From Toxoplasma gondii ME49 (Eukaryota > Apicomplexa > Conoidasida > Eucoccidiorida > Sarcocystidae): a stretch of 64,000 nt of DNA. The stretch lies in NCBI RefSeq assembly GCF_000006565.2, contig NC_031480.1:4906529-4970528 (forward strand), read 5' to 3'. Below the pieces are notes generated by a model that was not told the DNA's origin, did no database searches, and saw nothing but the letters and a program-made list of their open reading frames with translations. Below, one piece after another: positions 1 through 13,383 of the stretch; the first letter of the stretch is position 1; each line of letters begins with the position of its first letter. The position numbers and the translations under genes were made by a program.

Positions 1-3000
1 ACACAGTGCTACGATCCACGCATAGTTAGGACCCACCTGCATGTGCTCCATGACCTTGTTAAGACTTTCAACCATCCGACGCGCTTCGTTCAACTCGGCC
101 TCAATGGCATCGCGATCAGCAAGAGACTGGATCAACTCCAGCTCTAAACGACAAACCAGCGGGCACCAGAGCACTCGAATCTCAACCTTGAATATGTGCC
201 TGCGCCTTGCCTAGCGGAGTCTCTTTGAGTATCTACCGTGACGCTACGTGTTCTCACGATTATTTAAGAGAGTTTTTTGACAAAAAGCTGAATCCAATTG
301 ATATAACATTGTTCAGAATGAAATGCAAATAACTTTATGTAGAGGTCCGAACTGATCAATCCTGCAGAATTAGCAGAAGAAATGAGAGTAGTTGTGAAAT
401 GCTCGTCGAACCGGACGCTAGAAGCTGGCAGTCCTGGTTCTCACTGTGTGACAACATCTCCAAAAGGCGTGACACGTGGACCCACCTGACTGATTTTGAA
501 CGCTTTGAAGATTGCTCAGTCGTGCGAGTTCGCCTTTAGACAAAGCCAGTTCCTTTTCCAAAGTCTCGACCTTCTGGTGGCATAACGCACAGTACAAGGC
601 ACGGAACGTCGTGCGGAGCTCTGGGTTCGTTCCCTGGTTTTCTCGCGCCTGTCCTTGCATACATTTTGAGTTCAAATAAAACTGTATTTAGGGAAACGCA
701 ACGGTTAGCTTGCTGTACAGTCGAATTATCGTAGACGCGTGTAGTACACGGGTGGGGGGCACATTCGGGAACAAACGACTCACACATGTCGCTTGGTACT
801 CTGCGGTGTTGCCCTGTCTTACCATTGCGTATGACCGATGCTCGGAGAGTTCTGCTGAAGCGACTTGCAAGGACTGTGACACGTCCGCATGAGCTCGCTG
901 AGTAGGTACAAGAAGTACATTGACAGCGTGATGACACGATGGGATTGATGGCATTCACATTGACACACCGTTCGTTTTCATCCCTCCACGGAGAGCTGAA
1001 GCCGGTCCGGCAGTGCCTGAGGCTGTCCCTTGTACTCGGACGTACTTGCCAAGCCTTGACCTGGAGAAGAAGGTCCTGATTTTCGCATTCGAGTTGCCGA
1101 ACGCGAGCAGCCACAGGGTCACCTGGCCTCTCTGCTTCGTCACTCTGTGCCTCCTTGCGATTGGCCGTTTGGAGTCGCTCATACTGCTGGAGCAACGCAT
1201 CGTACTGCTGCCTGTAAAGAGGTGCACCTTCCGCAGTCATGGACACTTAATCCGAAACCCCCTCATCGAAGACACTCCAGCTTCCATCTGCGAAAAGCAG
1301 CCTCCAGGAAATCCCCGGAAAATAGTAGTCGGACGGTCTGACAGTTCACGCGTCCGTTTGGCAACATTCTTGGTTGAGAGAAAATGACACGGCACTAGTT
1401 GGTGTAGGTCACCAAGACAACTCCTGCAAGCGGAAAACTGCGATAAATATACCTTGTACGCCTGTATATTAGCGAGTGAATGCCAATCAAACATGCGATT
1501 TCCCATGACACCAGTTTGGAAGAGGAGGCCCACGGCGCGTAAAGACTGACTTCAGTCAAACATAGCGACACCGAAGGGCAAATCTGACGATTCCGGTGTC
1601 CCGCTTCAGACACGTCATCGAGCGTCACGATTACAACTCAAAGTTTTAGAGACGTTCCACCACTTGAAATGCAGATTTTGGGTACCTGATGGAACGGAGA
1701 GCTTCGTTCATGTGCTGCTGGAGCTGCGCCTGGCGTTCTGCCTCTTGGTCTTCAGCCTGCGTTAAAAATGGTGCAGAGAGAAGATCCTCTGAAGCATTTT
1801 TGTCAGTCTCCCGCTCAGTATGTCCACTGCTTCTGAATTCAAAAAGCGTCCTATCGAGCGCCACCTTTATCAGGTTGAGCTTGCTCTGCAGCCCCTGTAC
1901 ACGCATCCGAATTATTATCCTCCACGACTTTACCTGTCGAAGAAAGCGTGATACAAAGCCGTGGTGCGTCCGGGTAGCTGCCGCTATCTCTGACGTCGCG
2001 ACGTTGCCGAAGGCTTTCACGAAGATTTCAAAGTCTCAAGCTATCAAAGAAGTCAAGAAATGTGGCGCTGTCTCCGTTGCTCACCTTCTTGGCGGCCTCC
2101 GTTGTTTGGTTCACTTGGTGCTCGAACGCTTGTCTGACACTTTGCAGCTCTTCCTCGAGCTCATGGATCCGTCGCTCCTGCAAAGAAACCCGGTGCTGGA
2201 GTAGCTGTCGAAGACGCACCTCGTCTTGCAGTTGCTTCTCAGCCACGCCGTCACCGTGCAAGGAACCTTCGTTTTCTCCGGCTAAGGAACAGATGGAAAA
2301 GTACGCACAAACGGAGGCCCCGCGTAGCCGCATTCTATCGCCAGAATGAGGAACGGTCACTAGTTAGACGTGAACATTACAACATTACACAAAGAAGCGA
2401 ATCGCATCACCACATACGCGCAGCACAAGCTGACACCTGTTTCTCGGGTGGTTACACACATATATATGCAACTCCAACTATTCAAGCATATCGAAAAAAG
2501 TCTACCACAACACCAACACCCTAGAACGCGGTGGACACACACTGAACACTCTCTTCGCACAACGAAAACGTATTCACGCCACCCAGATCGGGTCCATGGA
2601 AGTTCCAGCACTTGCGCGAGAGAGACAGAGGTCTACGTCCTGGGGACAACACCATCGCCTCCGCCTTCTTTTGCAGATGAGATGGACAAGCGGCAGAGAG
2701 CACTCCTCACACGTGACCTCCAAGGTGCTGAGAAGAGCGGCTTTTGCACACCTGAGGAGTTATGAGTCAACAGATCCTCAGGGACGACAGAACTCGTTGC
2801 CTCCGCGGGGTTTCTAGTGGTGGAAGACTGTCGAGACAGAAAGAGTCTTCTCTGTCCTTTTTCTCGATCAAGCACCCTTGCCTCTTCGCCAGTCGTCGGA
2901 GTCGGAGCAAATGACGAATCGGCTTCGACAGACAGACAGTGAAGACACTCGAGGAGCCGAGCCGAGACTGTCAACCACTCAAGAATCGGTGACGCATGCT

Positions 3001-6000
3001 CCGGAGGTGTGGGCAGGCGAGACGGATTCGATTCACTTTCCAGCCACTCCAGCTGGCTCGGAGGCAGACGCGGACCCCAACTTGCAGAGACGGCTCGCTG
3101 GAACGACCGCGACGCTGGTCACAGAGACACACATAGTGAACTCGCAGAACCGACAAAAAATCTGCTTGCAAGAGAAGAAACACAAGGTAAACAACGGCGG
3201 TGGTGATCCGACACCGACGTCGAGACAGTCTAAACAAACAGCACTTCCGCAGAGCCACGGAAAGTCTCCCAACTCATGTATACGCACAGATTTCCACGCG
3301 TATACATATAAATATATATGTAGACATTAACACACACACACACATCTTCAGCTGCGTATGCATTATAATGGGCCTTTCTTGACCTTTTTTCCTCGAAAAA
3401 AACCGACTTTGGAAAGAAATCAATCATGTCTGTCTCTCTCCATCCTCGGCGCTCGTGCCACTCTTACCTGTGATTGTCTTCCACTCATCAATAAGCCATT
3501 CGGCTCTTCCACTTGCTCTCTCAATATAGCAACACGCTGCGTCGAGTTGCATGAGAGCCTCCTGACCCTCTCGGCCTTTTTCATCTTCTTCACTGCCCTC
3601 TCTATCTCTCAACGGAGTCCCGGAAGTGTCTCCGTCTGGCTCCGAGCCAGAGTTGCCGTCGCCTGCTCCCAACCCATTCAGACAGGACAAAGAAACGCTA
3701 CTTGCACTTCTGTTCTCCGCATGCCGAGAACTTTTGTCTGAAAAGAAGCTCTTCGAGGCTCGTGGAACTCCGTTGAATGTCGGGGGAAGCCCGGTGGCGC
3801 TGTCTGGAGCACAGAACGCGTGGAACAATTTGCTGATTGGGACTCGCAAGTCACTGACAGCAACCAGCGAGCCCCCTGCGACCGAAGAAGGCTCAGAAAA
3901 AAGATTGGTTTCTGGAGATGTATGCGTCGGTGTGGGGTCGTCCCGAGGCAAGGAGAGGGCCGAAGGGACACCACGGGGCGCCCGGAGAAGGCGGCACTGG
4001 TTCCGCAAGTCCACAATCAACTGGGTGTGCTCTGCGGTCTCCTTCTCTGGTGACAACCGACACAGCCAGGAGACGAAAAGAGATATTCTGTGTCCTTGCT
4101 GGGAATTCAGCACAAAAATCAATTGACAATCTAGTAGAGGGAACTAGGCATTTATTCACTTGTTTGCTTAACCTGGGAAAGAGGGAAGGAAAAACGTCTG
4201 GAGAAAACGACAAAGCTTGTGAAAAACAGGCCGAGAAATGGCAGCTAAGCTCAGGTCGGGAAAGGCTTGCTTTCCGCGCCCGCAGCCCCAGTTCAGAAGG
4301 CGCCCAAGACATGAGGCAAGCAAACGAAAAACCTTGAGGACAGAGATAGCAGAACGTGTCGAGTGAACTTCAAGCGTCACATCTTGTCCAGCAGCATTGG
4401 CTTTCGCTTGCTTTCTGGGCGCAGCTGTCTACGGATTTCTGTCAGCCACCCCACGATGCGACTAGGGTCCAGACGACCAACGCGAAACGCGACCATCGTT
4501 TTCCACATGGACAACCAGAAACGAAGACTCCATCGGTTCGTACAAACACACTCGCGTTTTCTACAGGGTCACTTTTGCGTGTTGCGCGGAGCTCGGGTCG
4601 CAACATGACACACTCGCCGTCGGTAGGTAAGGAGCAACGCTCATCTCCTTTCTCTCGACATGGAAACCTAGAAAACTCAGCACCGCCTGCAGGTTGGTGG
4701 TGTGTGTGACGTCTGTTGCACTCACCTCTGCACTCCATGTACCACGCCTAGAAAAATACTGATGTGGAAGAACCTGGAAACAGTAGACTAGCGAAGTCCC
4801 AGTTGCACGCATACTCCCACAGAAGCAGCAAGAGAAAGGAAGAGAGAACGGAGTGGCGCTGCGTAGAGGCACCGCGCGCATGCGCATCACCTTCTTTCTG
4901 TTGGTCTCACCCGCCTGCTGAAGACGGCGTTCCAGAAAGAGACGCCGTTGTTCCTCCTGATGCAGACGGGTCTCCAGCGTCTTAATAGGGTCCTCTTGGC
5001 GAGACGACACACCGCGATGCTCTGAAGAATTGTCCGCCTGCAGCCACGAAGTGAACAGCAAGATCCATGCATGCATTTGACAGAAAGAGTTCATGTCAGA
5101 GCTTCTAATACAGGTGCCTGGGGAATGCGTGAGCAATGCATGCAAAAAGAAAACAGCGAGACATACCAAGAAAGCAAAAACCTCCAGAGAGAAAAGCAAC
5201 GCGCTCTAAAAAGTGGATGGTCGAATACACTCGGCCGAAGAACCATTACTGTTTGCCTCAGGCAGGATGTCAAAAGCATACAGTCCACGCATATTCATGT
5301 TCACACCTTCACACATGATATACGTGTGTATATATATATATATATATATAAGTATATGTATGCGAAAGAGATGAACACACAACCATGTACATACGCTGGT
5401 AGTAGGTTGGTATATGGAGGCAGGATGGAGCTCAAAAGGAAAGAGACACGCCAGAGGGATGCATGTGGACAATCCCTCTCGCGTTCCACCTAACGGAAAG
5501 AGGAATGCGAGCTCAAAAGTACTGCCTCATCATTGGAAACTCAAACTGCAACGAAGAGCAACGGGGTAAGCCACAACTTTGCATTTAGCTGGACAGTGGA
5601 GACTAACATGCACGTCACCGTCGCTGCCTTCTCCTAGCAACTCCTCTTGTCCCTCTTCTTCATCTTCTTCCTCTTCGTCCTCCGAGAGAAGAACCTGCAA
5701 ACGCACCAGGGTGGCACAGCATGTTGTAGAAATTATTTTTGTCCAGAAACGACACATCGGTGTAAAAACTCAACGTTTGTTAAGAGCACAGAAGGAAGAC
5801 AATCAGAGTAAAACAGGAACTCCTCCACAGTTTTTACGTTTTTTTGTGTGAGAAATGGATCTGTGTCTTCAACATCGAATTTGTGAGGCAGCAGTGTCTC
5901 CCATGTAATCCGCCTCCTCGTCACGTTCGTCAGTGAAACCGTGAAGGCAGCAGCTGTGAAGAGAGACAGGGGGCATCTGCCTGATCAGTATCATCATACT

Positions 6001-6301
6001 TGGAATTCTCTGAGACACGAATGTTTACAAGCTCTTTCTCGGTCCTGGTAAGTATGCACAACGAGTTGGACTTCTGACCAGGATACAGTAAGAAACGATA
6101 GTTCACCGCCTGATGTAGGACGTGAGCTGCGTAAGAACATCTGGAGAAAGGTCCCCTTACTTTGGAAGCCAGAAAGAGTGAAAGGAGTCAACGAAAACGG
6201 AAAGAGGGGTTGCCTGTTTCTGATACGCTTCAGAGTTGTGTCTACCTTACCGCGTTGAACTCTTGAACCGCCCCGCGGAGAGCTGACCAAGCATTCTTCA
6301 T
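1..6301 (-). CDS. Multi-exon coiled-coil protein, 3' end beyond the left edge
   Basis: No family recognised. Exons (5' to 3' on the minus strand): 6301..6251, 6073..about 6019, 5953..5838, 5694..5608, 5037..4911, 4046..3468, 2967..2752, 2281..2085, 1894..1686, 1245..1061, 897..823, 681..486, 143..37, then off the window. The start is the ATG at 6301 (MKNAWSALRGAVQEFNA). A Glu/Asp run (SEDEEEEDEEEGQEE) lies in exon 5694..5608. From 5037 on, the exons are Glu/Lys/Arg/Gln/Leu-rich with heptad-like spacing (for example RRLFLERRLQQA, IHELEEELQSVRQAFEHQV, LNEARRMVESLNKV), separated by a Ser-rich stretch in exon 4046..3468. Most joins agree in phase. Two do not: the 3' end of exon 2, and 1894..1686 to 1245..1061, where a tiny exon or another splice site is missing. 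The exon at 1061 uses a weak donor (gtcaag). A scaffold or tether role is only a guess from the coiled coil. Confidence 0.65.
5329..5350. repeat. (TA)11 microsatellite in intron
   Basis: Pure TA dinucleotide tract of 22 bases, flanked by GT/TG and ATG-rich sequence. It lies in the intron between exons 5694..5608 and 5037..4911 of the coiled-coil gene. Confidence 0.9.
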
Positions 6302-8295
6302 TGTTGACAAACAGGCAGGGTCGCCTGAGCGAAGCACAAAAACGGAAACGATGCGATTCCGCCGCAAAAATCTGGGATATCTTGAACGACGGCCTGTGGT
6401 ATCCAACGTTACGAACGCCCGTGTTTACAGCTGAATGCCTGTATAAGAAAGCTGGACCAAAAACGATGGCAGAACGACAGGAAGGGAAAGTATAGAAACT
6501 CGGAAAATGCCGCCGACACAAAGAGCCCTGTGACGATTGTTACCACGGCTCGCTGCCGAGGAGGGGGGTTTCTGACACTCGGACTGGGAGCCAGCTACAG
6601 CGGAGGGCGAATGAAAAACTGTTTTTACGGGACGTGGTGCGCACTCTTCCTCTCTGAGAACGAGAGTTTGACACAGAAATGGCTAACGCTCTGACTGAAA
6701 TTCGTTATAATCGAAACGACTTCCGTCTCCAGACTGCAGGCGAAGACTGGCCGCGATTCGACACGCTTGTGTGCTGCTGTAGTGGGTCACCTGGGAAACG
6801 CTTGGTACCCACTGCACAACAGGATCGACACAATCACCATTCAGTTTCTCCCTACTGGAAATTTGATGCCGTTTTCAGATACGGAGCGGTTTCTGTTGCT
6901 TCATTTCCGGACAGAAAAGACAAAGAAACGCTCTATGAGCTTCTGTAGGTCGTGTTCGCCGAACGCGCTGTCGGCACCTTGCATGCGCAGCTTTTTGGCG
7001 AAAAGTATGTTTTATATGCGTTACCTACCACGTGGCAAAGAAAGAGAACACCGGTGAAGAAGACATAGAAATCAGGACGGCTGCAGCAATGAGGAGGCTG
7101 CTTGCAGGACTGTCAACTAGACTATTCCAGTGTCCGGCAATTCGTGTACTCCACTGAGGAACGACGTCACTTCTTGTGCTGTGCGCTGTGAACGTCGTCA
7201 TCAGAGAGTACAGGCAGTTGTCTGCGAATTTCCCGGGTTCTGTAACGCAGGTTCTCCTATGGGTGGAATCCGCGGTATCTTTCCCGTCCATCTATAAACA
7301 AGCGTAGGACAGTTGCTCTGCCTTCAAACTATGCGATACCCGGTACTGCGTATCAGCCAGATTCTAGCAAGTATTACCGTTGTTATGGTAGGAAGGTTTG
7401 AATCACTAGTTGCACGCACGTACGGAAACAAGAACTCTCATAGTCTAAATTCTTTTCAGCGGATATAACCGCCTCCAATCTAGCTGGACCTGCCCGGCGC
7501 GAAACAGGAAGCAGAACCATACATTAACGATATGTGATTGATACATTCTTCCAAAGGCACGGATGATACAGCCTGGAATACTTTTTTTGCTGGGGCATGA
7601 AACGCCACAAAACGGACACAGTTCTATAAGGACCACTGGATGGCTACGTGCCGAAGAGTTCCACAATTTGAGGGCTCCAACGCATAGACTTGTGTTGTCA
7701 CTGCATTCAAGGTTGTGTCGGTAGACACAACTTAAATGCATTCTCAAGCAGAGCCTTTTCTTTTGAATGGCACTTGGTTTGTGAATAGAGGAGCAGAACA
7801 CAAACCAGATTCGGATGAATGAAATTAAACCCCAGATTCCACAGTGATTCACAAACGACAAAAGAAGAGCAACCGTGACAGATATTTGCAGGGCAGATAA
7901 TATCGGACTTAGTACATATTTAACTCTAGGCGTCTATATATTTCCCTGCTCGTTTGTGCTGAGGTTGGCGACAAGCTGTTTCAAAGCTAAGTCCTTGTCA
8001 TTGTTGTGGGCGACCAGTGCTCTGAAGAAGTACACAGAAACGAAAAGCTCGGCAATCATAAGTGCATCACGGACATAACACTTGTTCTCGAAACGCTAAA
8101 CAAAACTCTTTGCAGTGAAGACAGCGGGAACGCATCCGACAGGTGGATTCGTACCTCGAGAATAGTCTTTAGCCACACCACCCTCTTCAAACCTGGTTTT
8201 AAATTACGCCATATAAATGACAGTTGAAACCAATACTGACAGATGGATCCACTGTGCAATTTGCCCAACGCATATTCAAATTCGACGACTTCTTC
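6302..8295. other. Intergenic, 2.0 kb
   Basis: Lies between the start of the coiled-coil gene and the stop of the C2 gene, both on the minus strand, so it should hold the coiled-coil gene's promoter and 5' UTR and the C2 gene's 3' UTR. Open frames of about 90 codons occur on both strands (for example a plus-strand ATG at 6679), but none shows a motif, splice continuity or coding-like composition that I would trust. Confidence 0.5.
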
Positions 8296-11221
8296 CTACT
8301 TGGCTATTTCTCCGTAGGTAGCTGAGGGAACAATGTCCTTGATTTCCATAATAAGAATGGACTCGGCTGGCTTCTTTTTGGATCGGTCCTTCTTCGCTCC
8401 CTTCTGTGTCTTCTTCGCCTCTGCTCACAAAACAAGACTCGGTTGCTGGCAGCATGCGCTGCGTGGAGTCTAGGCGGCGCGGGCAGTGGCTGTTGTTTTT
8501 CCCTCTACGGGTTCAATCGCGCGCACAACAAATTTATGACTTCAGATAGTCTCGCACATGCCGAGACTGTTTCTTGATGAAGGGTATTTCTCCCTTTTCT
8601 CCTGCGCTACTTACCACCCTCAGACGACGAACCGTTATCGCTCGAGCTGCTGTCTGAGTTCTTTCCTGCTTTGTGACCCACTTGCGTGGCGTCCGGTCCA
8701 CCAACAACAGCAGGATTTCCCACAAACTGCGAGGGCACAGGAAATCCAGAAGTAGCAGGAGATTGAGGTGGTGGATGTGAATAGGGTCCAGGTGCAGAGC
8801 CTTGCCTCGGCGCTTGCCACAGCCACGACGGAGAGCCCCCCTGGGGCGGAGGAGCAGGCACGCAACTCCCTGAAAAAGGGATGGGTTGAGGGGGAGGCAC
8901 TGGTGGTGGACAACTGGCTTGAATTGGATACTGTGGGTACGCCGCGTAGGGAACAAGCGGAGGCATCACATGTGGCATGCCCACGCCATATGCGGGAGCC
9001 GGCTCAGCGAGAGGGCACCTGTACGACGGGGAAGCGCCGGACACGAATCCGACGTGCGTCTGGTTTGCCGGAATTAGAAGCCGACCTTGAGCTGCTGCTC
9101 TTGCTTGCTCGGCGGTCAAAACGACAACTTTTTGCTGTCCACTCCCACTCGAATACTTCATCTCACTATGGGGTGGCAGCAGGCGAAGTTCGATCTGAAG
9201 GGCGCCACCTATCTTCGCCAAAGCAGCATCTTCGAGGGGATAATATTTGTTTTGCACTTTGTTTTCCTACGTTTCACATCCACCATACCAAAAGAGACTT
9301 CGCTTCTGAATCCACAGATGTAGTGCTAGTCTGAGCGTCGACTGGTCCTTCAGTTCTACGTCGTTTTTGATTTTTCGTAAAAGGCTGGTCAGTGTCAAAT
9401 AGTCAGATGCTAATGGAACCGAATGGGAAGCAGGTCTGCTGGTTCGTTCATGCTCAGGTAAAACAGGGTTTGGAAGCCGATATATCAACCCTGATTCCGG
9501 TGTGCACACTCGTCTAGGCGCTGCAGTTTGAAAATTTGCGCACACTGTAACTATACACTCTAGAAATTGGTCATGCGCATTCCTTCACATGCGTGGCTCG
9601 CAATATATACACTTTGCCTTGATATAGCAGTGTGACCGTGCAAAGTGATTGGACACGCATGTCCGCATTCTTTTGTACCGTAGATCCATATTCTTTGCAT
9701 GAGTCTGGAGTATGATGAAAGTCAATGATTGAGGCCTGGTGCCCAGCCCGGACGTGCCTCTGCTAATTCCTACATCCAGTCCTCTATTATCTTTCTACCA
9801 CCATAAGAAAAGCTGGTTTCCAATACATTTCAAATTCACCAAGCTGCTCAGCGTAACCTACGAACATTAGACATCGACACTCCTTACTCACAGTATCCCG
9901 AATGTGACGAGTATTTTTCGAACAATCTCGCCTTCTGCCGTTCCTTCAAAACGCGTAGGCCCTAAAATGATGGCTTACCTCAAGAGTTTGAAGATTGATT
10001 GTCACAAATCCCATTTTCTTGTCTTTCAGCAAGACATTTGCATCCCACAGCTCAAGAGTCAACGTGTGCGGCCCGAATGCCTTCTGTAAAGGGTAATGAA
10101 GGGAAAGGCGGAACTGAAGCTTAAAGCCCCTACCAGGGGATGCCAGATTTAGCCTCTGGCTTGTATTTGTTGTATTGCCTTTATGTCCATATCATGAAAC
10201 CCATTTTTAACCCGAGCAGTTGCCGCGTTTCGAACTCAAGCCTAAGTAAATACCGGTAGACTTTCGTGAGTACCGCGCTCTCCGATATACACAAGTAGAC
10301 GCACATGTCTACACACTGCCACTGTCCAATGCACAGCAGTGCTGTCTTGGAAAATTTCTCTCACAGTCACAGCTGGAAAAGGGGAGAAGGCTTCTTCAGC
10401 GCCTACGCGCAAGCCGTGCGAGCAAGCGGGCGGCTCCTCCCGATTGACTTCTCCCGATTGACTTACGTCATACACAAACGTGAACTGCTGGTTCCACACC
10501 GGATTCACAGATTTCTTCACCGTCTCTGTACGGTATTGAGTGCCTCTGTACTCGAACTGAGAAGGCACAGACAAAATATACATGAAGAAAGCGCCTCCAT
10601 AAACAGGGGCAATGAAAATAGAACTGATGATCGACCTCATGGCGGCTTCTGATATACCGTAGTAATATGTAGCATGTGCGCCGCAATACTTTCAGACCCC
10701 TGTCACCACGATCACGGGTTGTGCCACTGACGCTTTCGTGTCCGAATGATAGTCACACTATAGCGATAAAATGCCCACGAACTGATGAGAACCAGTGGTT
10801 CAAACCGACGACTTCCACGAATCTTGAAAGGCGGGTCCCAAGGAATGTGTAATAAGGCATTCGCCCACTACTTCTCTTGAGTGTGTCGTCGTTATGCAGT
10901 ACCGTTTTACTTCCAATCCCATACACTGTCAAACAAAATTACGTATACTTCCACTGAATCTCGAAATTACTGAGGTGTCAATGAGCGGTTGGAAAAATTC
11001 GCGTGCCGTTTCAGTTACTAGAAGGCAAGTCTCAAAAGACGCCAACAAGAGAACTCCGTCAACGGCAATCGTTCTATATCCACGCTGTTTAATTCCATCG
11101 ACATCTTTGGTAGGCCCATTTTCCGTCTCACTTTGATGTACGGATCAGAGGACTTTCCGGAATCCATGGCGGGCAAGTCGATTCCCCGGTGTATGACGAC
11201 TTGGACTCGAGGGAGCGACAT
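8296..11221 (-). CDS. C2-domain protein with proline-rich tail (353 aa)
   Basis: Exons 11221..11132, 10556..10467, 10083..9979, 9266..8615, 8420..8296; all joins keep phase and have GT-AG ends. One N-terminal C2 domain fills residues 1-120. It begins MSLPRVQVVIHRGIDL, has the first Ca-loop motif MDSGKSSDPYIK (two Asp), the NPVWNQQFTF strand, the second loop (ELWDANVLLKDKKMGF) and the closing strand ALAKIGGALQIELRLL. The second loop has fewer acidic ligands than classical Ca-binding C2 domains, so calcium dependence is uncertain. Residues about 130-290 are rich in Pro, Ala, Tyr and Gly, followed by a Ser/Asp/Gly stretch and a Lys-rich end (AKKTQKGAKKDRSKKKPAES). One C2 domain plus a Pro-rich tail recalls plant SRC2-type proteins. 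This suggests a peripheral membrane, lipid-binding protein; the role is inferred. Confidence 0.85.
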
Positions 11222-13383
11222 GGTGCCCTAAAGTGGAAAACTGTCGAAGGTGATGCTAGCCAGAAAAGCGATTTACAGACTAATCGAAGCTCCCCAAGAA
11301 CAACAGAGAACCCGAAACTCCGAGACAGATGAAGGGGAGGGATACCAAAAAAAGTAACTGTGTCTAGAGCTGCCCGGTTCAATTGCCGATATTAGGTTGT
11401 CACAGGTTGCTCCAAACAGTATTCGACTGGTTGGTGTTTTTCACGGCGAGAAAGTCACACGGGAGTTCGGCATCTACCCGCAACACGCGCGGCTGTGCTT
11501 CCAGAGGAAGGAGCTTTCTCTGCAACAGCGCTCTACACTTTAAGTCGAACACCTGAGGACAAAAGGGACACTAGTCCCAAGAATGTCACGGAGTCATCCA
11601 CCGATAGGCGAATTATTCACTCAGCATAAGCTTTCCCGTTACCATGATCTTAAGAAAACGAGCGCCCATCTGCAACCAGGCTGGCAGGGCGCTCACTGTA
11701 ATCCGTTCTGTTCGATAAACTCGAAAAGACCAACCACGTGTCCCACTTCAGATTCAAAGCGCTGGAACAAATCTCCCTCGATGATGAGAACTGAATGATC
11801 AACAAAAGTTGCAAAACAGTGTCAGAGAACAGCAGATGACAATTTCCTTCGACTCACCGGTTGGTGACACAAGTCCACGCGGCATCCGCGAAGCTTGACG
11901 ACGAAAAACCCCGCCCTGCTAGTTTTTATCACGGCTTGTACACAAAGTCGGGACGGAACGGTTGACACAGCAATGCTGGTGCTGAATACCCAACACCCGA
12001 CACCAAAGATATTTACAAAAATACCAGGCCACACGGCCAAAGATAATTCGGGGGACGCAGGTCAGCAAGCGACGTGACCAGGAGGTGAATCACGGCGTCA
12101 AAAACACGCCCATTCAGCAACAGTGTCACATTTGCAGCAACGTTTGACCGTCCACTCATCGAAGGGTGGAAGAAGTGAATCATGCTTTAATGCCGCTACT
12201 TTATTTTTCCAGATCCAGTAACAAAGCGAGCGTGTTTCGTGGCAACCTCTACCGAGCACGAAACGGGACCTTGGCCAGTCTGCAGTTGCATTGGGGGGTA
12301 GTCCACTCATGCAGTTGTCTGCCAGTAAACCAAGTGACCCCCTCGGCCGGGGCTCGCTTGGCGAATCACACGTTAAAATGCCATGTTTATCTTTGGTAAA
12401 AATATTGCGACTATGGGAATGCGCATATAAATGCTCGCTTGCTGCTTTAAGAAATCCAAGGTGCCGTTTTCCTGCTGTGGTAACGCACATTTAAAGGCTC
12501 GCTTGCTGCTTTAAGAAATTCAAGGTGCCGGCTTCCTGCTCGACTGCTGCCGTGTGAAGGATCTTGATCAAGACACGATGTGCCGGTCAAAATGCCAATT
12601 TTTTCTCCGATACATTCCTCGGCCGGAAACAAGCCATGCAAGTGACTGTGGACGCTATACAGTAGCTTTACTGGTACAGAGATGTTAGGCAAGCCACTTT
12701 CGATCAGTACCGTGTCTTGTGAGCGCGACTGATCTTCGTTGCAAGGAAAAATGTATTGCAGGTGAGTCTCTTGAAGTCGATAGATAATCTAGCAAGTGTG
12801 GGAACGCGAAGCAAGTACAGAATTCGATATTTCTGTTCGCCGGCTGCGGAAAATTTCTCCCTGTCACTCAATTTTCGAGAGGTTAAGTCGGGTCTCTAGT
12901 TCAGGCAACCACGCGTTGTTTTCATGTTAACACTATCGCACACGTCGAGCAATCACTGTCGAAGAAAGAAGCTTGAACCGCCGCGACCGGCAACAAATAG
13001 ACGGACAAAGATCGCAGAGTTTTGCCTGCTCCACTGACAGGAAGTCAGGGTGTAAGTTCGGTTCCGGTTCCCGTCCTGGTGACGCTTTCGTGGCTGATGT
13101 CAACAACCACCAGGGGCACCGGATGGCAGGCACACTTCGTGAAGGTGGGATAGTTCTGCACTCAATCAAGTTGCATACATTCCGCCATACTCAGAATGAA
13201 GAAGATGGTCGCAACTGCGCCCTGAGAGGCCAGACAGAACGCCACAGAGCAAATCTGATGCTCTTTCTTGAGTATTGAATTTCTTTTGTAGCTTCTTGGT
13301 GGTACCCCAGTGAGCGACAGAGAAAGTTGGAAAAAAACCCTCTTTCCTCCGAATCCTGTGCAGCTGAGTCTGCGACAGAACGC
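11222..13383. other. Intergenic, 2.2 kb, with a tandem duplication
   Basis: Upstream of the C2 gene. A splice-acceptor-like sequence (ccactttag) ends eight bases before its ATG, so the 5' UTR may contain an intron. The stretch contains the 64-bp tandem duplication listed at 12,421. Downstream of the TAA at 13,384 the minus strand stays open in the same frame to about 13,167, which is discussed as a finding. No convincing gene otherwise. Confidence 0.45.
12421..12542. repeat. 64-bp imperfect tandem duplication
   Basis: The core gctcgcttgctgctttaaga occurs at 12,433 and again at 12,497. Similarity extends on both sides: the copies share an aaggtgccg segment and end in cctgct, with a handful of mismatches. 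Period is 64 bp with two copies. The flanks also share short words (aaaatgcca near 12,374 and 12,591; ctcggccgg near 12,342 and 12,619), hinting at an older, more diverged repeat around it. Confidence 0.85.

Noticed and set aside
4370..4568. Minus-strand open stretch containing GWLTEIRRQLRPESKRKPML
   Set aside because: Looks coding, but exons 5037..4911 and 4046..3468 join directly in phase and continue the coiled coil. Including this stretch breaks the phase, so it is taken as intron.
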